Of a DNA stretch of 64,000 nt, positions 35,980 through 45,303 are shown one piece after another. The DNA comes from an uncultured Erythrobacter sp. (GTDB lineage Bacteria > Pseudomonadota > Alphaproteobacteria > Sphingomonadales > Sphingomonadaceae): contig CANNCZ010000001.1 of NCBI GenBank assembly GCA_947503275.1, positions 1 to 64,000 of the forward strand, read 5' to 3'. A program made the translations under genes and the position numbers. Under the pieces are notes generated by a model that did not search any database, was not told the DNA's origin, and worked only from the letters and a program-made list of their open reading frames with translations. How positions within the stretch are numbered: position 1 is the first letter of the stretch; each line of letters begins with the position of its first letter.

Positions 35980-37080
35980 ATGAGAGAAAATCTGTTCTTT
36001 CGAGGGCTGATCTGGCTGGTTCGCATTGCTGCGGCTGTGATCTTGGTGGGTTCTGCCGCAAGCGTCATCGCGTCCGATCAATGGTGGATCCGCATCTGGG
36101 ACTTTCCGCGTATCCAATTCGCCATCGCGCTACTTCTGGGCGGAATCTTCCTATGGTGGTTTGACCGACGGGCCATGAGGTGGCTGCCGCTCGTGATGGC
36201 GATATGCGCGTGCTGGCAGTTCTATCGGATTTTTCCTTATACCCCGCTCGCGCAAGCTGAAGTGTCCTTGGCAGACGCGGCGGACTTGAACAGGAGTTCA
36301 TGCTTTTCGGTTCTGTCATTCAACGTGCTGCAGGAAAATCGAGACTATCCTGCGACGATAGCGATGCTGGAACGCGAAGATCCTGACATCTTGTTGCTAT
36401 TAGAGACAGATCAGGCTTGGCTAGACGCACTGGAACCAACTCTCTCGACTTACCCATCACGCTTGAGCCGACCGCTCGATAATAAGTACGGAATGGCTTT
36501 GGCTAGCCGTTTCCCCATGCGGGATGGGATGATACAAGATCTGGCTGAACCCGACACTCCCTCCGTCTATGCAACACTGGATGCAACGCCGAGTTTTCGG
36601 TTAATTGGATTGCATCCCAGACCTCCGCGGCCAGAGCAAGACACGGATGAACGTGATGCTGAACTGGTGATCGCAGCGCGTCACGCAGCCGCGCAGTCCA
36701 TACCCGTTCTGGCGATCGGCGATTTTAACGATGTGGCCTGGTCGGACACTTCATCGCTATTCAAGCGACTGGGGGCACTATTGGATCCGCGTATAGGGCG
36801 AGGTCCATTTGCGACATATCCAGCGGATAAGACATGGCTTGGCTGGCCGCTCGATCACGTGTTCGTAACAGAGGAGTTCCTGTTGCAAGAGATTAGAGTG
36901 CTCAAGAATGTCGGCTCAGACCATCGACCCATTGTCGCACGCCTGTGTCTTACGCCGCAGAAAGCTCCCGCGCTTAACGACGAGCCGACCGCACCAGATG
37001 GCAATGATCGGTCCAATGCCCGCGAGATCATTGACGAATTCGAGCAAGACGCGCGAAAAGATACGGTGGATGGCGACTAG
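35980..37080 (+). CDS. Membrane-anchored endonuclease/exonuclease/phosphatase family protein
   Basis: 366 residues from 35980 (start uncertain; ATG 35935 is also in frame). Three N-terminal membrane helices (about 8-30, 40-58, 64-82) precede an EEP-superfamily domain (about 107-345) with FSVLSFNVLQENRDY (Asn metal site), LLLLETDQAW (Glu), IGDFNDVAWS (Asp/Asn) and GSDHRPIVAR (catalytic His). The metal-dependent hydrolase is expected in the periplasm. The substrate of this YafD/VmdA-like group could be DNA, phosphoinositides or other phosphoesters and is unresolved. A basic/acidic tail follows. Confidence 0.88.
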   Translation: MRENLFFRGLIWLVRIAAAVILVGSAASVIASDQWWIRIWDFPRIQFAIALLLGGIFLWWFDRRAMRWLPLVMAICACWQFYRIFPYTPLAQAEVSLADAADLNRSSCFSVLSFNVLQENRDYPATIAMLEREDPDILLLLETDQAWLDALEPTLSTYPSRLSRPLDNKYGMALASRFPMRDGMIQDLAEPDTPSVYATLDATPSFRLIGLHPRPPRPEQDTDERDAELVIAARHAAAQSIPVLAIGDFNDVAWSDTSSLFKRLGALLDPRIGRGPFATYPADKTWLGWPLDHVFVTEEFLLQEIRVLKNVGSDHRPIVARLCLTPQKAPALNDEPTAPDGNDRSNAREIIDEFEQDARKDTVDGD

Positions 37081-37241
37081 AGCTTTGCCGATGCCAGACA
37101 AACTAGGTGAAGACTGACCTGCTGTTTGCTGCTGACTAATGCCCGAACCACGTCCACCCAAATCACCGGATCGAATACAACCTCAAGTTTACAAGCAGAT
37201 CGACATCTCGATTTTCGAGTGAGCGCCGCCTACTCTATTGT

Positions 37242-39872
37242 TTAAATGCCCACTTTCAAACGCGCATAAACAAGGCGCCCGCGCGGGTCATGAACAGTGG
37301 GGTCGTAGCCGCCGCGGTCGAAAACGAAGGGTGGATCCTGATCAAAGACATTGTTCACACCCAGTGAGAGCTGCACCCTATTCAACGACCCAATTAGGTC
37401 ATCGAGGCTGACTGCATATTGCAGATCAAGCGTCGTGTGGCTTTCGATTTTCTCTGTGGCAAGCTCGTCAGTGTAGCTGTCGATATATCGCAGATTTACA
37501 TTCGCGCGGTGACGTCCATTCTCCCAGCTCATTCGAATGTTGCCACGGAAATTGGGCGTAGAACGCGCAAAGTTCGAGATGTTTCGCTGATCAAGCCCGT
37601 CAATCACGGTGCCGCCGGCCACCGATTGTAGGTCGAATCCAGTAATCAACGTAGCCGTCGTATCAATACTGAGACGCCCCACCGGGCTGTCAGAAGCGGT
37701 GTAACCGAAGATGAAATCAAGGCCATCGGTTTCAATCTGCCCCGTGTTGACAAAGGCCACGTCGATCGATGAAATCTGTCCGGTTGCGGGATTGATAGTG
37801 ATCCGGGGATCTTGTGGGACCAATACGCCGGGCGCGGGCGAGACACATTGTGCGCCTGCAGCGACGGCCTCTGCGCTTTCACGAGCAATCACGTCTTCGT
37901 AATCATAGTTCCAGTAATCGATAGACGCCCTGAAGCCGCCGCGATCAAGCGCCACGCCTGCGCCGTAACTAAAGCTGTCCTCTGGCTCCAAATCAGAATT
38001 GCCGCTCGTGCGGATCGCAACCGGACCGCGCGCGCCAGTGCATGGATTGACAATAGGTGTAGCTTGAACCGTCTGACCTCCCAGTTGGAGGGGGTTAGGC
38101 GCGCGGAATGACGTACCGCCATTGGCTCGCAGGCTGAGGCCGTCGCTGACCTCGATCTTAATCGATCCCTTGGGATCAAACGAGCTCCCGATCGAACCGC
38201 CGTAGTCTTCAAAACGGGTCGCGATTTGAAGATCGACCCCCGGCAAGACCTCACCAGCCACCTCCGCGTATCCCGCGATCACGTCGACCGCTTGTTCGGG
38301 AAAGTCGTCAACTGGCGCTGAGAATACAAGCGTGCCGGGTGTGCCGAGCAGATCATCTGTATCAAAGCCTGCCGCGTTGCGGCGATATTGCGCACCTACG
38401 GCGAACCCCAGATCCATCGCTTCGGACAGGTTGAGAGGGGATTGGACGCCAAGCTCCACGACATCGATCTTGCTGCTGTAATCGACCGTTGGCCTAGCGA
38501 GGACCGAGTTGATCAGCTCGGGGCTGTTGATCGCATCCTGCGTAATCGTGGTCCCGAAGACATTGAAGAACTCGCCTTCGACTGCGCCGCCTCCTGCGAG
38601 TGCAGCCTGAAGCGGCGCGGCTAACGCATCATTATAGGAAAGCGTGAAGTCATTTTCCGAATGCACATACGATAATGAAAAGTCCACACCGCTTGCCAGC
38701 GACCAATCAACGCCTGTTGCCACGCGCCACGTTTCCGAGCCTGTTTCTGTGGCACCAAAGGCGAATTCGACACCGACAGGGCGTCCTACGAAGAGTGCAG
38801 GGGCACCAAACGGATTATTGGGGTTGTTAGGCGGAACGATAAGCGAATTGGCTGAGCCCGGAAGCGATGGGAATGTGCGGATTGATGCCGAATTGTCGCT
38901 GTAGCCCACTTGCACAAAGCCGGTGAGGTCAGGGGACAGATCAGCAGATACATTGCCGAACAGTGCCAAGCGCTCTTCTGTGGCGACCAATTGCTGCACG
39001 TTGCTGGTATCGACCAGGCAAAAACCCGCTGGCGTTTGGGGTGTGCCCCCCGCTTCTGCGCAGCTTGGATCTGGAATGGGTACCCCAACGGGAGCGCCCG
39101 CAAATGCAGGGTTGGCTGGCGGCGCAAGCAAAACAAAGCTGCCGGGGCGAGCAATGTTTTCAATCTCAGTGCCTGTCTGAGTAAAGCCGCGATCATCGAA
39201 ATCAAGCGGGCTGCGATCCAGATAAGAGGCCGCAAAAGTCATATGGATATCGCCAAACCTCGCTCCAGCAAGGCCGCTCAGCGTAAGATCTTCCTGACTG
39301 GCATCTGTGGTCGTTTGGAAACCGGCCTCGAGCTCCAGACCTTCGAAATCGGTGCGTGGCACAAGGTTCACCACGCCTGCGATCGCATCTGATCCATAGA
39401 TTGCCGATGCTCCCGATTTCACAACCTCAACCCGCTCAATCAACGACAAGGGAATTGTATTGATATCGACAAAGCTGTTGCCATCATCGGCATAGGTCGC
39501 AGTCAGCACATTTCTGCGACCGTCAAGCAAGACCAGAGTTGCGCCAAGCCCAAGGCCGCGCAAATTGATCTGTGCGGTGCCTAATGTCGAGGTCTGCCGG
39601 AACGTGAAGCTGTTGAACTCACCGTTCGTGTTCGATGGAATATTGATAGCAAGATCGGTGAGTGTCTGCGCGCCGGTTGCATCAATATCATCACGCGAGA
39701 TTTGTTCTACCGGAACAGGCACATCTATGCCGTCGATGTTTGATCCGGTTACCACGATAACGTTTCCGTTATCGATGGCATCCTCTGGTTCCTCCAAGTC
39801 TTGCGCCTGAAGTGTGCTCATCGGACACAGTGCGGCGGCGCTCGTGCATGCGAGCAAAACTGATTTCTTCAT
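37242..39872 (-). CDS. TonB-dependent receptor of the sulfatase operon
   Basis: 876-residue outer-membrane receptor. The start at 39872 has GGGAGAG upstream; signal peptide ends near residue 23 (TLQA/QD). TonB-box-like NVIVVTGSNI (about 36-45), plug domain with INLRGLGLGATLVLLDGRR and VEVVKSGASAIYGSDAIAGVVNL, then a long barrel ending YARLKVGI. The sequence is of the general TonB receptor type without siderophore or vitamin hallmarks. It follows the sulfatase gene by 21 nt in the same operon, so it probably imports the sulfated substrate or its product. Confidence 0.93.
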   Translation of the reverse strand: MKKSVLLACTSAAALCPMSTLQAQDLEEPEDAIDNGNVIVVTGSNIDGIDVPVPVEQISRDDIDATGAQTLTDLAINIPSNTNGEFNSFTFRQTSTLGTAQINLRGLGLGATLVLLDGRRNVLTATYADDGNSFVDINTIPLSLIERVEVVKSGASAIYGSDAIAGVVNLVPRTDFEGLELEAGFQTTTDASQEDLTLSGLAGARFGDIHMTFAASYLDRSPLDFDDRGFTQTGTEIENIARPGSFVLLAPPANPAFAGAPVGVPIPDPSCAEAGGTPQTPAGFCLVDTSNVQQLVATEERLALFGNVSADLSPDLTGFVQVGYSDNSASIRTFPSLPGSANSLIVPPNNPNNPFGAPALFVGRPVGVEFAFGATETGSETWRVATGVDWSLASGVDFSLSYVHSENDFTLSYNDALAAPLQAALAGGGAVEGEFFNVFGTTITQDAINSPELINSVLARPTVDYSSKIDVVELGVQSPLNLSEAMDLGFAVGAQYRRNAAGFDTDDLLGTPGTLVFSAPVDDFPEQAVDVIAGYAEVAGEVLPGVDLQIATRFEDYGGSIGSSFDPKGSIKIEVSDGLSLRANGGTSFRAPNPLQLGGQTVQATPIVNPCTGARGPVAIRTSGNSDLEPEDSFSYGAGVALDRGGFRASIDYWNYDYEDVIARESAEAVAAGAQCVSPAPGVLVPQDPRITINPATGQISSIDVAFVNTGQIETDGLDFIFGYTASDSPVGRLSIDTTATLITGFDLQSVAGGTVIDGLDQRNISNFARSTPNFRGNIRMSWENGRHRANVNLRYIDSYTDELATEKIESHTTLDLQYAVSLDDLIGSLNRVQLSLGVNNVFDQDPPFVFDRGGYDPTVHDPRGRLVYARLKVGI

Positions 39873-39893
39873 GTCTCTCCCTTCCATGATTTT

Positions 39894-41579
39894 TCAGACG
39901 AAAACGGGCAGGAAATCCCCTTCGTCACTGCCGATTTCGTCGGCGATAAGTGTGTTGAGATTGGCTGAAAGCTGCGCGATCTTCGCCGCGTGCTCGCTTT
40001 CGGCCGCTAAGTTGGTGAGCTGATCGGGATCATTCACATTGTCGTATAATTCGACGTCGTTATTCGCGATCAGTTCGTCATAGTTGCGTGGCGTGTTGTG
40101 CTCTTGAGGGGAGAAGTATCGAGCAAAGGTCCATTCTGCTGTTGTAATGGCGCGCATGTGCCCGCGATTTTCAAACTTGAGCTGGGGGATCGCTTTGGCC
40201 ATCTCAAGCAGCTTGGCTGGCCCCTCCGCTTCAAAGACAGGCTTGAACTTCACGCCGCCCAGATGATCTATGAAGGCCGTGCTGGTCCAATGTTGCAGCA
40301 CACCTTTCTGATCACGCTGGCTTTGACCCGAGCCAACGATGGATTCCGAAAGATCATAACCAGCCATCCCCGGTGTGGCGGCCTGTACGCGCTGTGCAGA
40401 CAAGCCTGCGAGGCCAGCGATTGTCGGTAAGAGATCCACTTGTGAAACATGTGTGTCTCGCAATGCGCCACCAGTGATGTCGGGATGAACCACCAATAGC
40501 GGTATCTGACTTGCCTGGCGGTAGGGCGATACACCTTTACCGCGCAGTCCGTGAGCGCCGAGATATTCACCATGGTCTGATGTAAAGACGATGATTGTCC
40601 GGTCCGCTTCTCCCGAAGCTTCCAGGCCATCGAGCAGCTGTTTCAGGTGCCGGTCACAGTCGCGGATACAGTTCCAATAGTAGTTCTGGAAATCCCGCGC
40701 GATATCTGTGTCGTCAAACGGCATGTAACCAAGATTGGTTTCCATGGCTCTCGCATATTCGGAGATCGCAAATGGCTTTTCCTTACGCGATGCCGGCCCC
40801 CAAGGGCCCAAAACATCATACCCAAGATCGGTCTGGTAAAGCGGCGTTGAGGGAGGGCGTACTGTCTGATCCGGGAAGGACACTTTGCGAGATGCCGTCA
40901 TCGTCTCGTTTGCTGTGTAATACATGATGTCATGTGGGTTGAGGAAGTTGACGGCGAGGAACCAAGGCTTTGCATCCCCTTTCCCGCGCTCGATAAAATC
41001 CAGTGCATCGCTGACCGTGCCCGTGTCCATGGCTGATCCGCCATGCGCTCCGTCCGTTTCTCGGCTGATCTGCTGGTCCGCAAAACCGTAGGAGCGGATT
41101 TCATCGCGCACGTCTGCACCCGGCGTCATCTCTTCAATCTTGGAAAGATGCCATTTGCCAGCGTAGCCAGTGCGATAGCCCGCATCACGAAAAACACTGC
41201 CCATGTTAGGGATGTCGCGGCGCATTTCATCTGCGACGGGGATCGGAACATTTTCCCACACGCCATTATTCTGTGGGTGTTGCCCGGTGTAAGTGATGCC
41301 GCGTGCCATTGAACAGAGCTGGCTGGGGGCGAAGGCCTTGGAGATGCCAGTGCCTGCCTCCTGCAAGGCAGAGCGCCCGGGACAATGCGTCTCAATAAAG
41401 CCGGATGGAAACTGATCCCAGCTGCGCTCTTGGTCAGTCAGAACGAACAGCACGTTGAGGCCCGACCCTTTACCCGCATCAAGTTGAGGCGGGGTGCCTC
41501 GCCGATTTGAGAAAGCAAATGCGCCAGCCCCTGCAAGTCCAGCCAAAGCGGAAACTGCCAGAAACTTTCTTCGCTGCAT
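39894..41579 (-). CDS. Sulfatase family enzyme with altered maturation motif
   Basis: 561 residues from an ATG giving a twin-arginine-like leader MQRRKFLAVSALAG, so probably exported folded to the periplasm. Alkaline-phosphatase/sulfatase fold: NVLFVLTDQER with metal Asp49, AGKWHLSKI, and IVFTSDHGEYLGAHGLRGKG with metal Asp/His. The residue to be oxidised to formylglycine is Cys89 in CSMAR, where the consensus C-x-P/A-x-R has Met instead of Pro/Ala. That may alter recognition by the maturation enzyme. First gene of the sulfatase-TonB receptor operon, divergent from a VOC operon across two TetR-type palindromes. Substrate may be a sulfated aromatic or a phosphonate or sulfate ester. Confidence 0.88.
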   Translation of the reverse strand: MQRRKFLAVSALAGLAGAGAFAFSNRRGTPPQLDAGKGSGLNVLFVLTDQERSWDQFPSGFIETHCPGRSALQEAGTGISKAFAPSQLCSMARGITYTGQHPQNNGVWENVPIPVADEMRRDIPNMGSVFRDAGYRTGYAGKWHLSKIEEMTPGADVRDEIRSYGFADQQISRETDGAHGGSAMDTGTVSDALDFIERGKGDAKPWFLAVNFLNPHDIMYYTANETMTASRKVSFPDQTVRPPSTPLYQTDLGYDVLGPWGPASRKEKPFAISEYARAMETNLGYMPFDDTDIARDFQNYYWNCIRDCDRHLKQLLDGLEASGEADRTIIVFTSDHGEYLGAHGLRGKGVSPYRQASQIPLLVVHPDITGGALRDTHVSQVDLLPTIAGLAGLSAQRVQAATPGMAGYDLSESIVGSGQSQRDQKGVLQHWTSTAFIDHLGGVKFKPVFEAEGPAKLLEMAKAIPQLKFENRGHMRAITTAEWTFARYFSPQEHNTPRNYDELIANNDVELYDNVNDPDQLTNLAAESEHAAKIAQLSANLNTLIADEIGSDEGDFLPVFV

Positions 41580-41609
41580 TTCGACACACTCCGGCACGCT
41601 GCTTGACTT

Positions 41610-41645
41610 ATGAGAGTATTCTCATATTTATGAGACTTCCCTCAT
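41610..41645. promoter_or_regulatory. Two tandem TetR-type operators
   Basis: ATGAGA-GTAT-TCTCAT (41610-41625) has perfect 6-bp arms. ATGAGA-CTTC-CCTCAT (41630-41645) has one mismatch. Spacing 20 bp puts both on the same helix face. They sit between the divergent sulfatase and VOC genes, 30 and 38 bp from the two start codons. Confidence 0.7.
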
Positions 41646-41683
41646 TCTGATGATGGTGTCAAGTTGCAAGCGGGGGCAGGGTC

Positions 41684-42790
41684 ATGTTGAAAATGTCAAA
41701 GCATCTCCAGAACTCGCTGGTCCGTCCTGACAGAAAGCCATGCGATCCAGCGGATCTGGGTCTTGATGCCGATTGCAATCTTGCGAAGGCAAACAGGCTC
41801 GTGTCGCTAAAGCTGGAGCGCGTGAATTTGGACGACCAAAGCCGCTTCTTCCGTGATTTCGGTCTGACCGCCAGCGAGCTTTCGCAGTCCCATAGAACCT
41901 ATTATTGTGAGACAGGGGCGATGCCCTTGGTCGAAGTGACGAAGGCAGATCACAATCGGTTGGCGGGTCTGACTTTCGCCTTGTCAGCAAGTGAATTTGA
42001 GCGCGCGGAAAAGGCGGCTGCACAGATCAGCATTGCATCGACCCCGGATGCGATCGAGGTTCCTGCGCCGGGTCAGCTAACTCTTCGTCTGACCCGCAAT
42101 CCTGACAAGGCATTCGGCAAGCCCAGTTCCCCGGTTGCTGCAACCAGAGGTGCCAATCAGGAAAACGACCGGTGGATCGCACCCTCGCGCGTCATGAAGC
42201 TTGGCCATGTTGTACTTCAATCGCGTGATCCACTCGCAGCGGTCCGGTTCTATCGAAAATGGCTCGGCCTAATTCCCACAGATGTTCAAGTCCTGCCCAG
42301 TGGGCGCCCGGTTGTCATATTTCTGCGGTTGGATCTCGGCGATGAGCCAGCAGATCACCACACCTTGGTCATTGCGCAAAGCTACAAGGATGGATTTGAC
42401 CATGCAGCTTTCGAGACAGCGTCTCTCGACGAAGTAGGTTTCGGCCATCAACACCTGAAGGCGAAGGGTTGGCGGCACAGTTGGGGTATTGGACGTCATT
42501 GGCTCGGTGGCCAACTTTTCGACTATTGGCGCGATCCGGCTGGCGCACATTTCGAGCATTATGCCGACAGCGACACATACACATCCAAGCACCCCAGCCA
42601 GATTACCGAATTCTCGCGAGCTTCGCTTTACAGTTGGGGCGATGACCTACCGACCTCTTTCACTGGGCGGCCAAAGCTAAGCGAACTGCCCGGAATTCTT
42701 AGAGACATCCGCAAGGGTGATTTGAATTGGACTGTCCTGAGAGAAATGCAAGCGGCGGCCAAGGTCGCTCCGAGATCTTGGCTCAAATAG
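41684..42790 (+). CDS. Extradiol-dioxygenase-like VOC protein
   Basis: 368 residues with two VOC modules: a degenerate N-terminal one (about 38-105, LVSLKLERVNLDDQSRFF) and a C-terminal one (about 171-300) carrying the metal triad His175 (LGHVVL), His240 (GFDHAAFE) and Glu291 (HFEHYAD). The region GWRHSWGIGRHWLGGQLFDYW resembles the active-site segment of type I extradiol ring-cleavage dioxygenases. Thus a non-heme iron ring-cleaving activity on a catechol-like substrate is plausible. First gene of a four-gene operon with a FAH-family enzyme, an SRPBCC-MDR fusion and a TetR regulator, divergent from the sulfatase. Confidence 0.85.
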   Translation: MLKMSKHLQNSLVRPDRKPCDPADLGLDADCNLAKANRLVSLKLERVNLDDQSRFFRDFGLTASELSQSHRTYYCETGAMPLVEVTKADHNRLAGLTFALSASEFERAEKAAAQISIASTPDAIEVPAPGQLTLRLTRNPDKAFGKPSSPVAATRGANQENDRWIAPSRVMKLGHVVLQSRDPLAAVRFYRKWLGLIPTDVQVLPSGRPVVIFLRLDLGDEPADHHTLVIAQSYKDGFDHAAFETASLDEVGFGHQHLKAKGWRHSWGIGRHWLGGQLFDYWRDPAGAHFEHYADSDTYTSKHPSQITEFSRASLYSWGDDLPTSFTGRPKLSELPGILRDIRKGDLNWTVLREMQAAAKVAPRSWLK

Positions 42791-42803
42791 GAGAGACGAA
42801 CTG

Positions 42804-43757
42804 ATGCCGCGATATTTTCTACGCATAGAAGAAGCCGGTGCGCCAGGGCATTTCTGGGCAGAGCGGGTGAATGGGGAATTGCGTCGCGTTTCTGACGGCG
42901 GCTCAACTGCTGACCTGATTGAAGCAGTGCAGAACAATAGCCTGCAATCTGGCGATGTGATCGCTGAGCCTGAGCCTTCCGCAATCTTGAGCCCGATCAC
43001 AACGCCCACACAATTGATCTGCCAGTTTGCCAATTATGCCTCGCACCTGCGCGAGGGAGGGCGCGATCCGGCAAAAGTGTCTCGCAACGTGATTTTCGCA
43101 AAGGCGGCCTCCAGCATCGGGCCTCCCAACGGCGCAGTGATCCGGCCAAAAGCGGTAACCCTGCTGGATTATGAGATTGAAATTGGACTGGTAATTGGGC
43201 GATCTATCACCGAAGCGGTTGAGGTCGACGCGGGTAATCAGAGCGACTTTCTCGCCGGTCTTGTCCTGACAAATGACCTATCAGCGCGAAATGTCCAAAT
43301 TCCCGAACAACAGGCATTCAAAGGCAAAAGCTATCGTGGCTTCACACCATGCGGTCCGCTGTTGGCATTGTTTCAGCCAGAGGACTGGGTTGGCCTTGAC
43401 GATCTGCAATTGAGGACATGGGTGAATGGCGAACTGCGCCAAGACGAAGTAGCCGCCGATATGGTTTTCAAACCAGCCGAAACGCTGAGCGAGCTATCAG
43501 GCGTGATGGACCTGCATCCGGGCGACCTGATCCTGACGGGCACCCCCGGAGGCACAGCGTTGAAAGCACCCAATAAGATAATCATGACAATCGGCAAATT
43601 CCTCCCTGAGAAACGGGCGATAGGTGCATTCTTGTCGAAACAGCAGGGCAAGCGGGAATATCTGCGCCCTGGGGACCGAGTGCGATGCGCGATCAGCACA
43701 GCAAATGGCGCAATAAACCTCGGCGAACAAAACTTCACTATTGCTGATCACCTATGA
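42804..43757 (+). CDS. Fumarylacetoacetate hydrolase family enzyme
   Basis: 317 residues, with AGGAGAG 7-8 nt before the ATG. N-terminal cap region (about 1-70) and FAH catalytic domain (about 75-310) with FAKAASSIGPPNGAVI, the metal ligands in LDYEIEIGLVIG and LTNDLSARN, and GKSYRGFTPCGPLL. Family members cleave C-C bonds of ring-fission products or act as hydratases and decarboxylases, which fits its place 13 nt downstream of the dioxygenase-like gene. The next gene starts inside its stop codon. Substrate not deducible. Confidence 0.92.
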   Translation: MPRYFLRIEEAGAPGHFWAERVNGELRRVSDGGSTADLIEAVQNNSLQSGDVIAEPEPSAILSPITTPTQLICQFANYASHLREGGRDPAKVSRNVIFAKAASSIGPPNGAVIRPKAVTLLDYEIEIGLVIGRSITEAVEVDAGNQSDFLAGLVLTNDLSARNVQIPEQQAFKGKSYRGFTPCGPLLALFQPEDWVGLDDLQLRTWVNGELRQDEVAADMVFKPAETLSELSGVMDLHPGDLILTGTPGGTALKAPNKIIMTIGKFLPEKRAIGAFLSKQQGKREYLRPGDRVRCAISTANGAINLGEQNFTIADHL

Positions 43758-45232
43758 CGATCTGGAGCGGCTTTATCGAGATCGACGCTCCGCCCTCTGA
43801 GGTGTTTGACTTCGTGATTGACCGGCGCAATTATCACCGGTGGTTTCCCGGCATCGTTCGAATGGAACCGACCGACCAACTGCCCCCTTTGTCACCGTCC
43901 AAAACCTATCGCGAAGTGGCGATGGGGCCGGACAATGTGCCGAAAGAAATTGGCTGCAAAACGCTTTGCGTGATGCCGAAATCGTTCTTCAGAATGCAAG
44001 CTGATTTGTGGCCTATCAGGCCCTTCTTTGAATATGGCTTCACTGACAATGGCAGCGGCGGCACCAAATTCGCCTTCGCTGCTTCGCGAGGATCGTACAA
44101 TCCACTCGCATTTGTAGGCAGCGTGATCATGCGCAAGGTGCTTGCTAAGCGCGGGCCCGAAGCGTTGCTGCGGCTCAAGACTATTGTCGAGGATGAACCC
44201 GCCCAATCCATGCAAGCTGCTGAATTCCGAGAATTCGGTTCGCCTCAAACTGTCGTGGCACTGAACGCCGCCGCTCCGCGTCCTTCGCCACAAGCCGGTC
44301 AGGTGCTCATCAAAGTATCTTCGGCTTCGATCAATCCCATCGAGCCTAAGCGCGTCACCGGCTACGGTGCGGCAATGCTTCGTTTCAAGAGTGGCACCGA
44401 CTGGCCAATAACACTTGGCGCGGATTTCGCTGGTAAGATTGAGGCGGTCGGGGAAGGGATGACTGGTTTCGTTGTGGGCGATGCGGTGTTCGGCGTCAAA
44501 GATGTTAACTCTCGCGGCACGCACGCGCAATTCACGCTCGTGAATACCGAAAATGTGAGGCTCATCCCAAGCGACGTGGATCCAACGATGGCCGCAGCGC
44601 TTCCCTATGCGTGGTCGACAGTGTGGGCGGCTCTTGTGACTGACTGCGGGATCGACAAGTACCAAGGCTCACTGCTGGTGCGCGGCGGTTCAGGGGGCGC
44701 CGGGATGGCAGCTATCATGCTGGCGAAAAGCTTGGGCTGGCAGGTTGATGCGGCTTGCAAGGCCGACGCGCGAGAACTCGTAAAGGGTTTTGGGGCGAGC
44801 GAAGTGTTCGCTTATGACCGCGATGAGAAATGGCCTGAAGGTCGCTACGACATCGTCTTGGATTGCGTTGGGGATCCGCACTTTGCCAAGATCAAATCGA
44901 CGCTTTCCGATACCGGTCCAGGAATATACTCAACGCTTGTTCATCCGACCTTGGCACTGGGAGATGCGTATGGAGCGTTAGCGGGATTGCTCAAGGCAAA
45001 ACGGCTGCGGCGCAAGCAGGCGCGCGAAACATCTCTAGATATTCGTTTCCCTGTGTTTGCGTTTTCCGCTGATGCTCTTGAGCACTTGAGAGGTTGGCTC
45101 CCCGTATTTGCTCCAAACATTGCGATCGATACTGAGTTTGCTCTCTCTGACATCGTCCAAGCTTATACTTACGTCGAGGCTGGGGGTTTGCGCGGGAAAG
45201 TGATGATCCGAATTGCTGATGCGGATGGCTAG
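43754..45232 (+). CDS. SRPBCC domain fused to MDR zinc-less oxidoreductase
   Basis: 492 residues, two domains. Residues about 1-150 are an SRPBCC (START-like) helix-grip domain: SGFIEIDAPPSEVFDFVIDRRNYHRWFPG, with a hydrophobic ligand pocket. Residues about 160-490 are a medium-chain reductase: RPSPQAGQVLIKVSSASINPIE, LGADFAGKIEAVGEG, and the nucleotide-binding LVRGGSGGAGMAAI. The structural zinc cysteines of alcohol dehydrogenases are absent, pointing to a quinone-oxidoreductase-type NADPH enzyme. It overlaps the FAH gene by 4 nt. The fusion suggests that the SRPBCC part binds the hydrophobic substrate that the reductase acts on. Confidence 0.88.
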   Translation: MTIWSGFIEIDAPPSEVFDFVIDRRNYHRWFPGIVRMEPTDQLPPLSPSKTYREVAMGPDNVPKEIGCKTLCVMPKSFFRMQADLWPIRPFFEYGFTDNGSGGTKFAFAASRGSYNPLAFVGSVIMRKVLAKRGPEALLRLKTIVEDEPAQSMQAAEFREFGSPQTVVALNAAAPRPSPQAGQVLIKVSSASINPIEPKRVTGYGAAMLRFKSGTDWPITLGADFAGKIEAVGEGMTGFVVGDAVFGVKDVNSRGTHAQFTLVNTENVRLIPSDVDPTMAAALPYAWSTVWAALVTDCGIDKYQGSLLVRGGSGGAGMAAIMLAKSLGWQVDAACKADARELVKGFGASEVFAYDRDEKWPEGRYDIVLDCVGDPHFAKIKSTLSDTGPGIYSTLVHPTLALGDAYGALAGLLKAKRLRRKQARETSLDIRFPVFAFSADALEHLRGWLPVFAPNIAIDTEFALSDIVQAYTYVEAGGLRGKVMIRIADADG

Positions 45233-45303
45233 CAATGGAACTTCCAAAAGAGATTGCATCTTTGGCAATCATCGGCGAGCGTTGAGGCCGAAACGGAGTT
45301 CAT

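Noticed and set aside
43892..44665. 257-codon minus-strand frame opposite the SRPBCC-MDR fusion
   Set aside because: Antisense shadow; the fusion protein has recognised domains across the entire frame.
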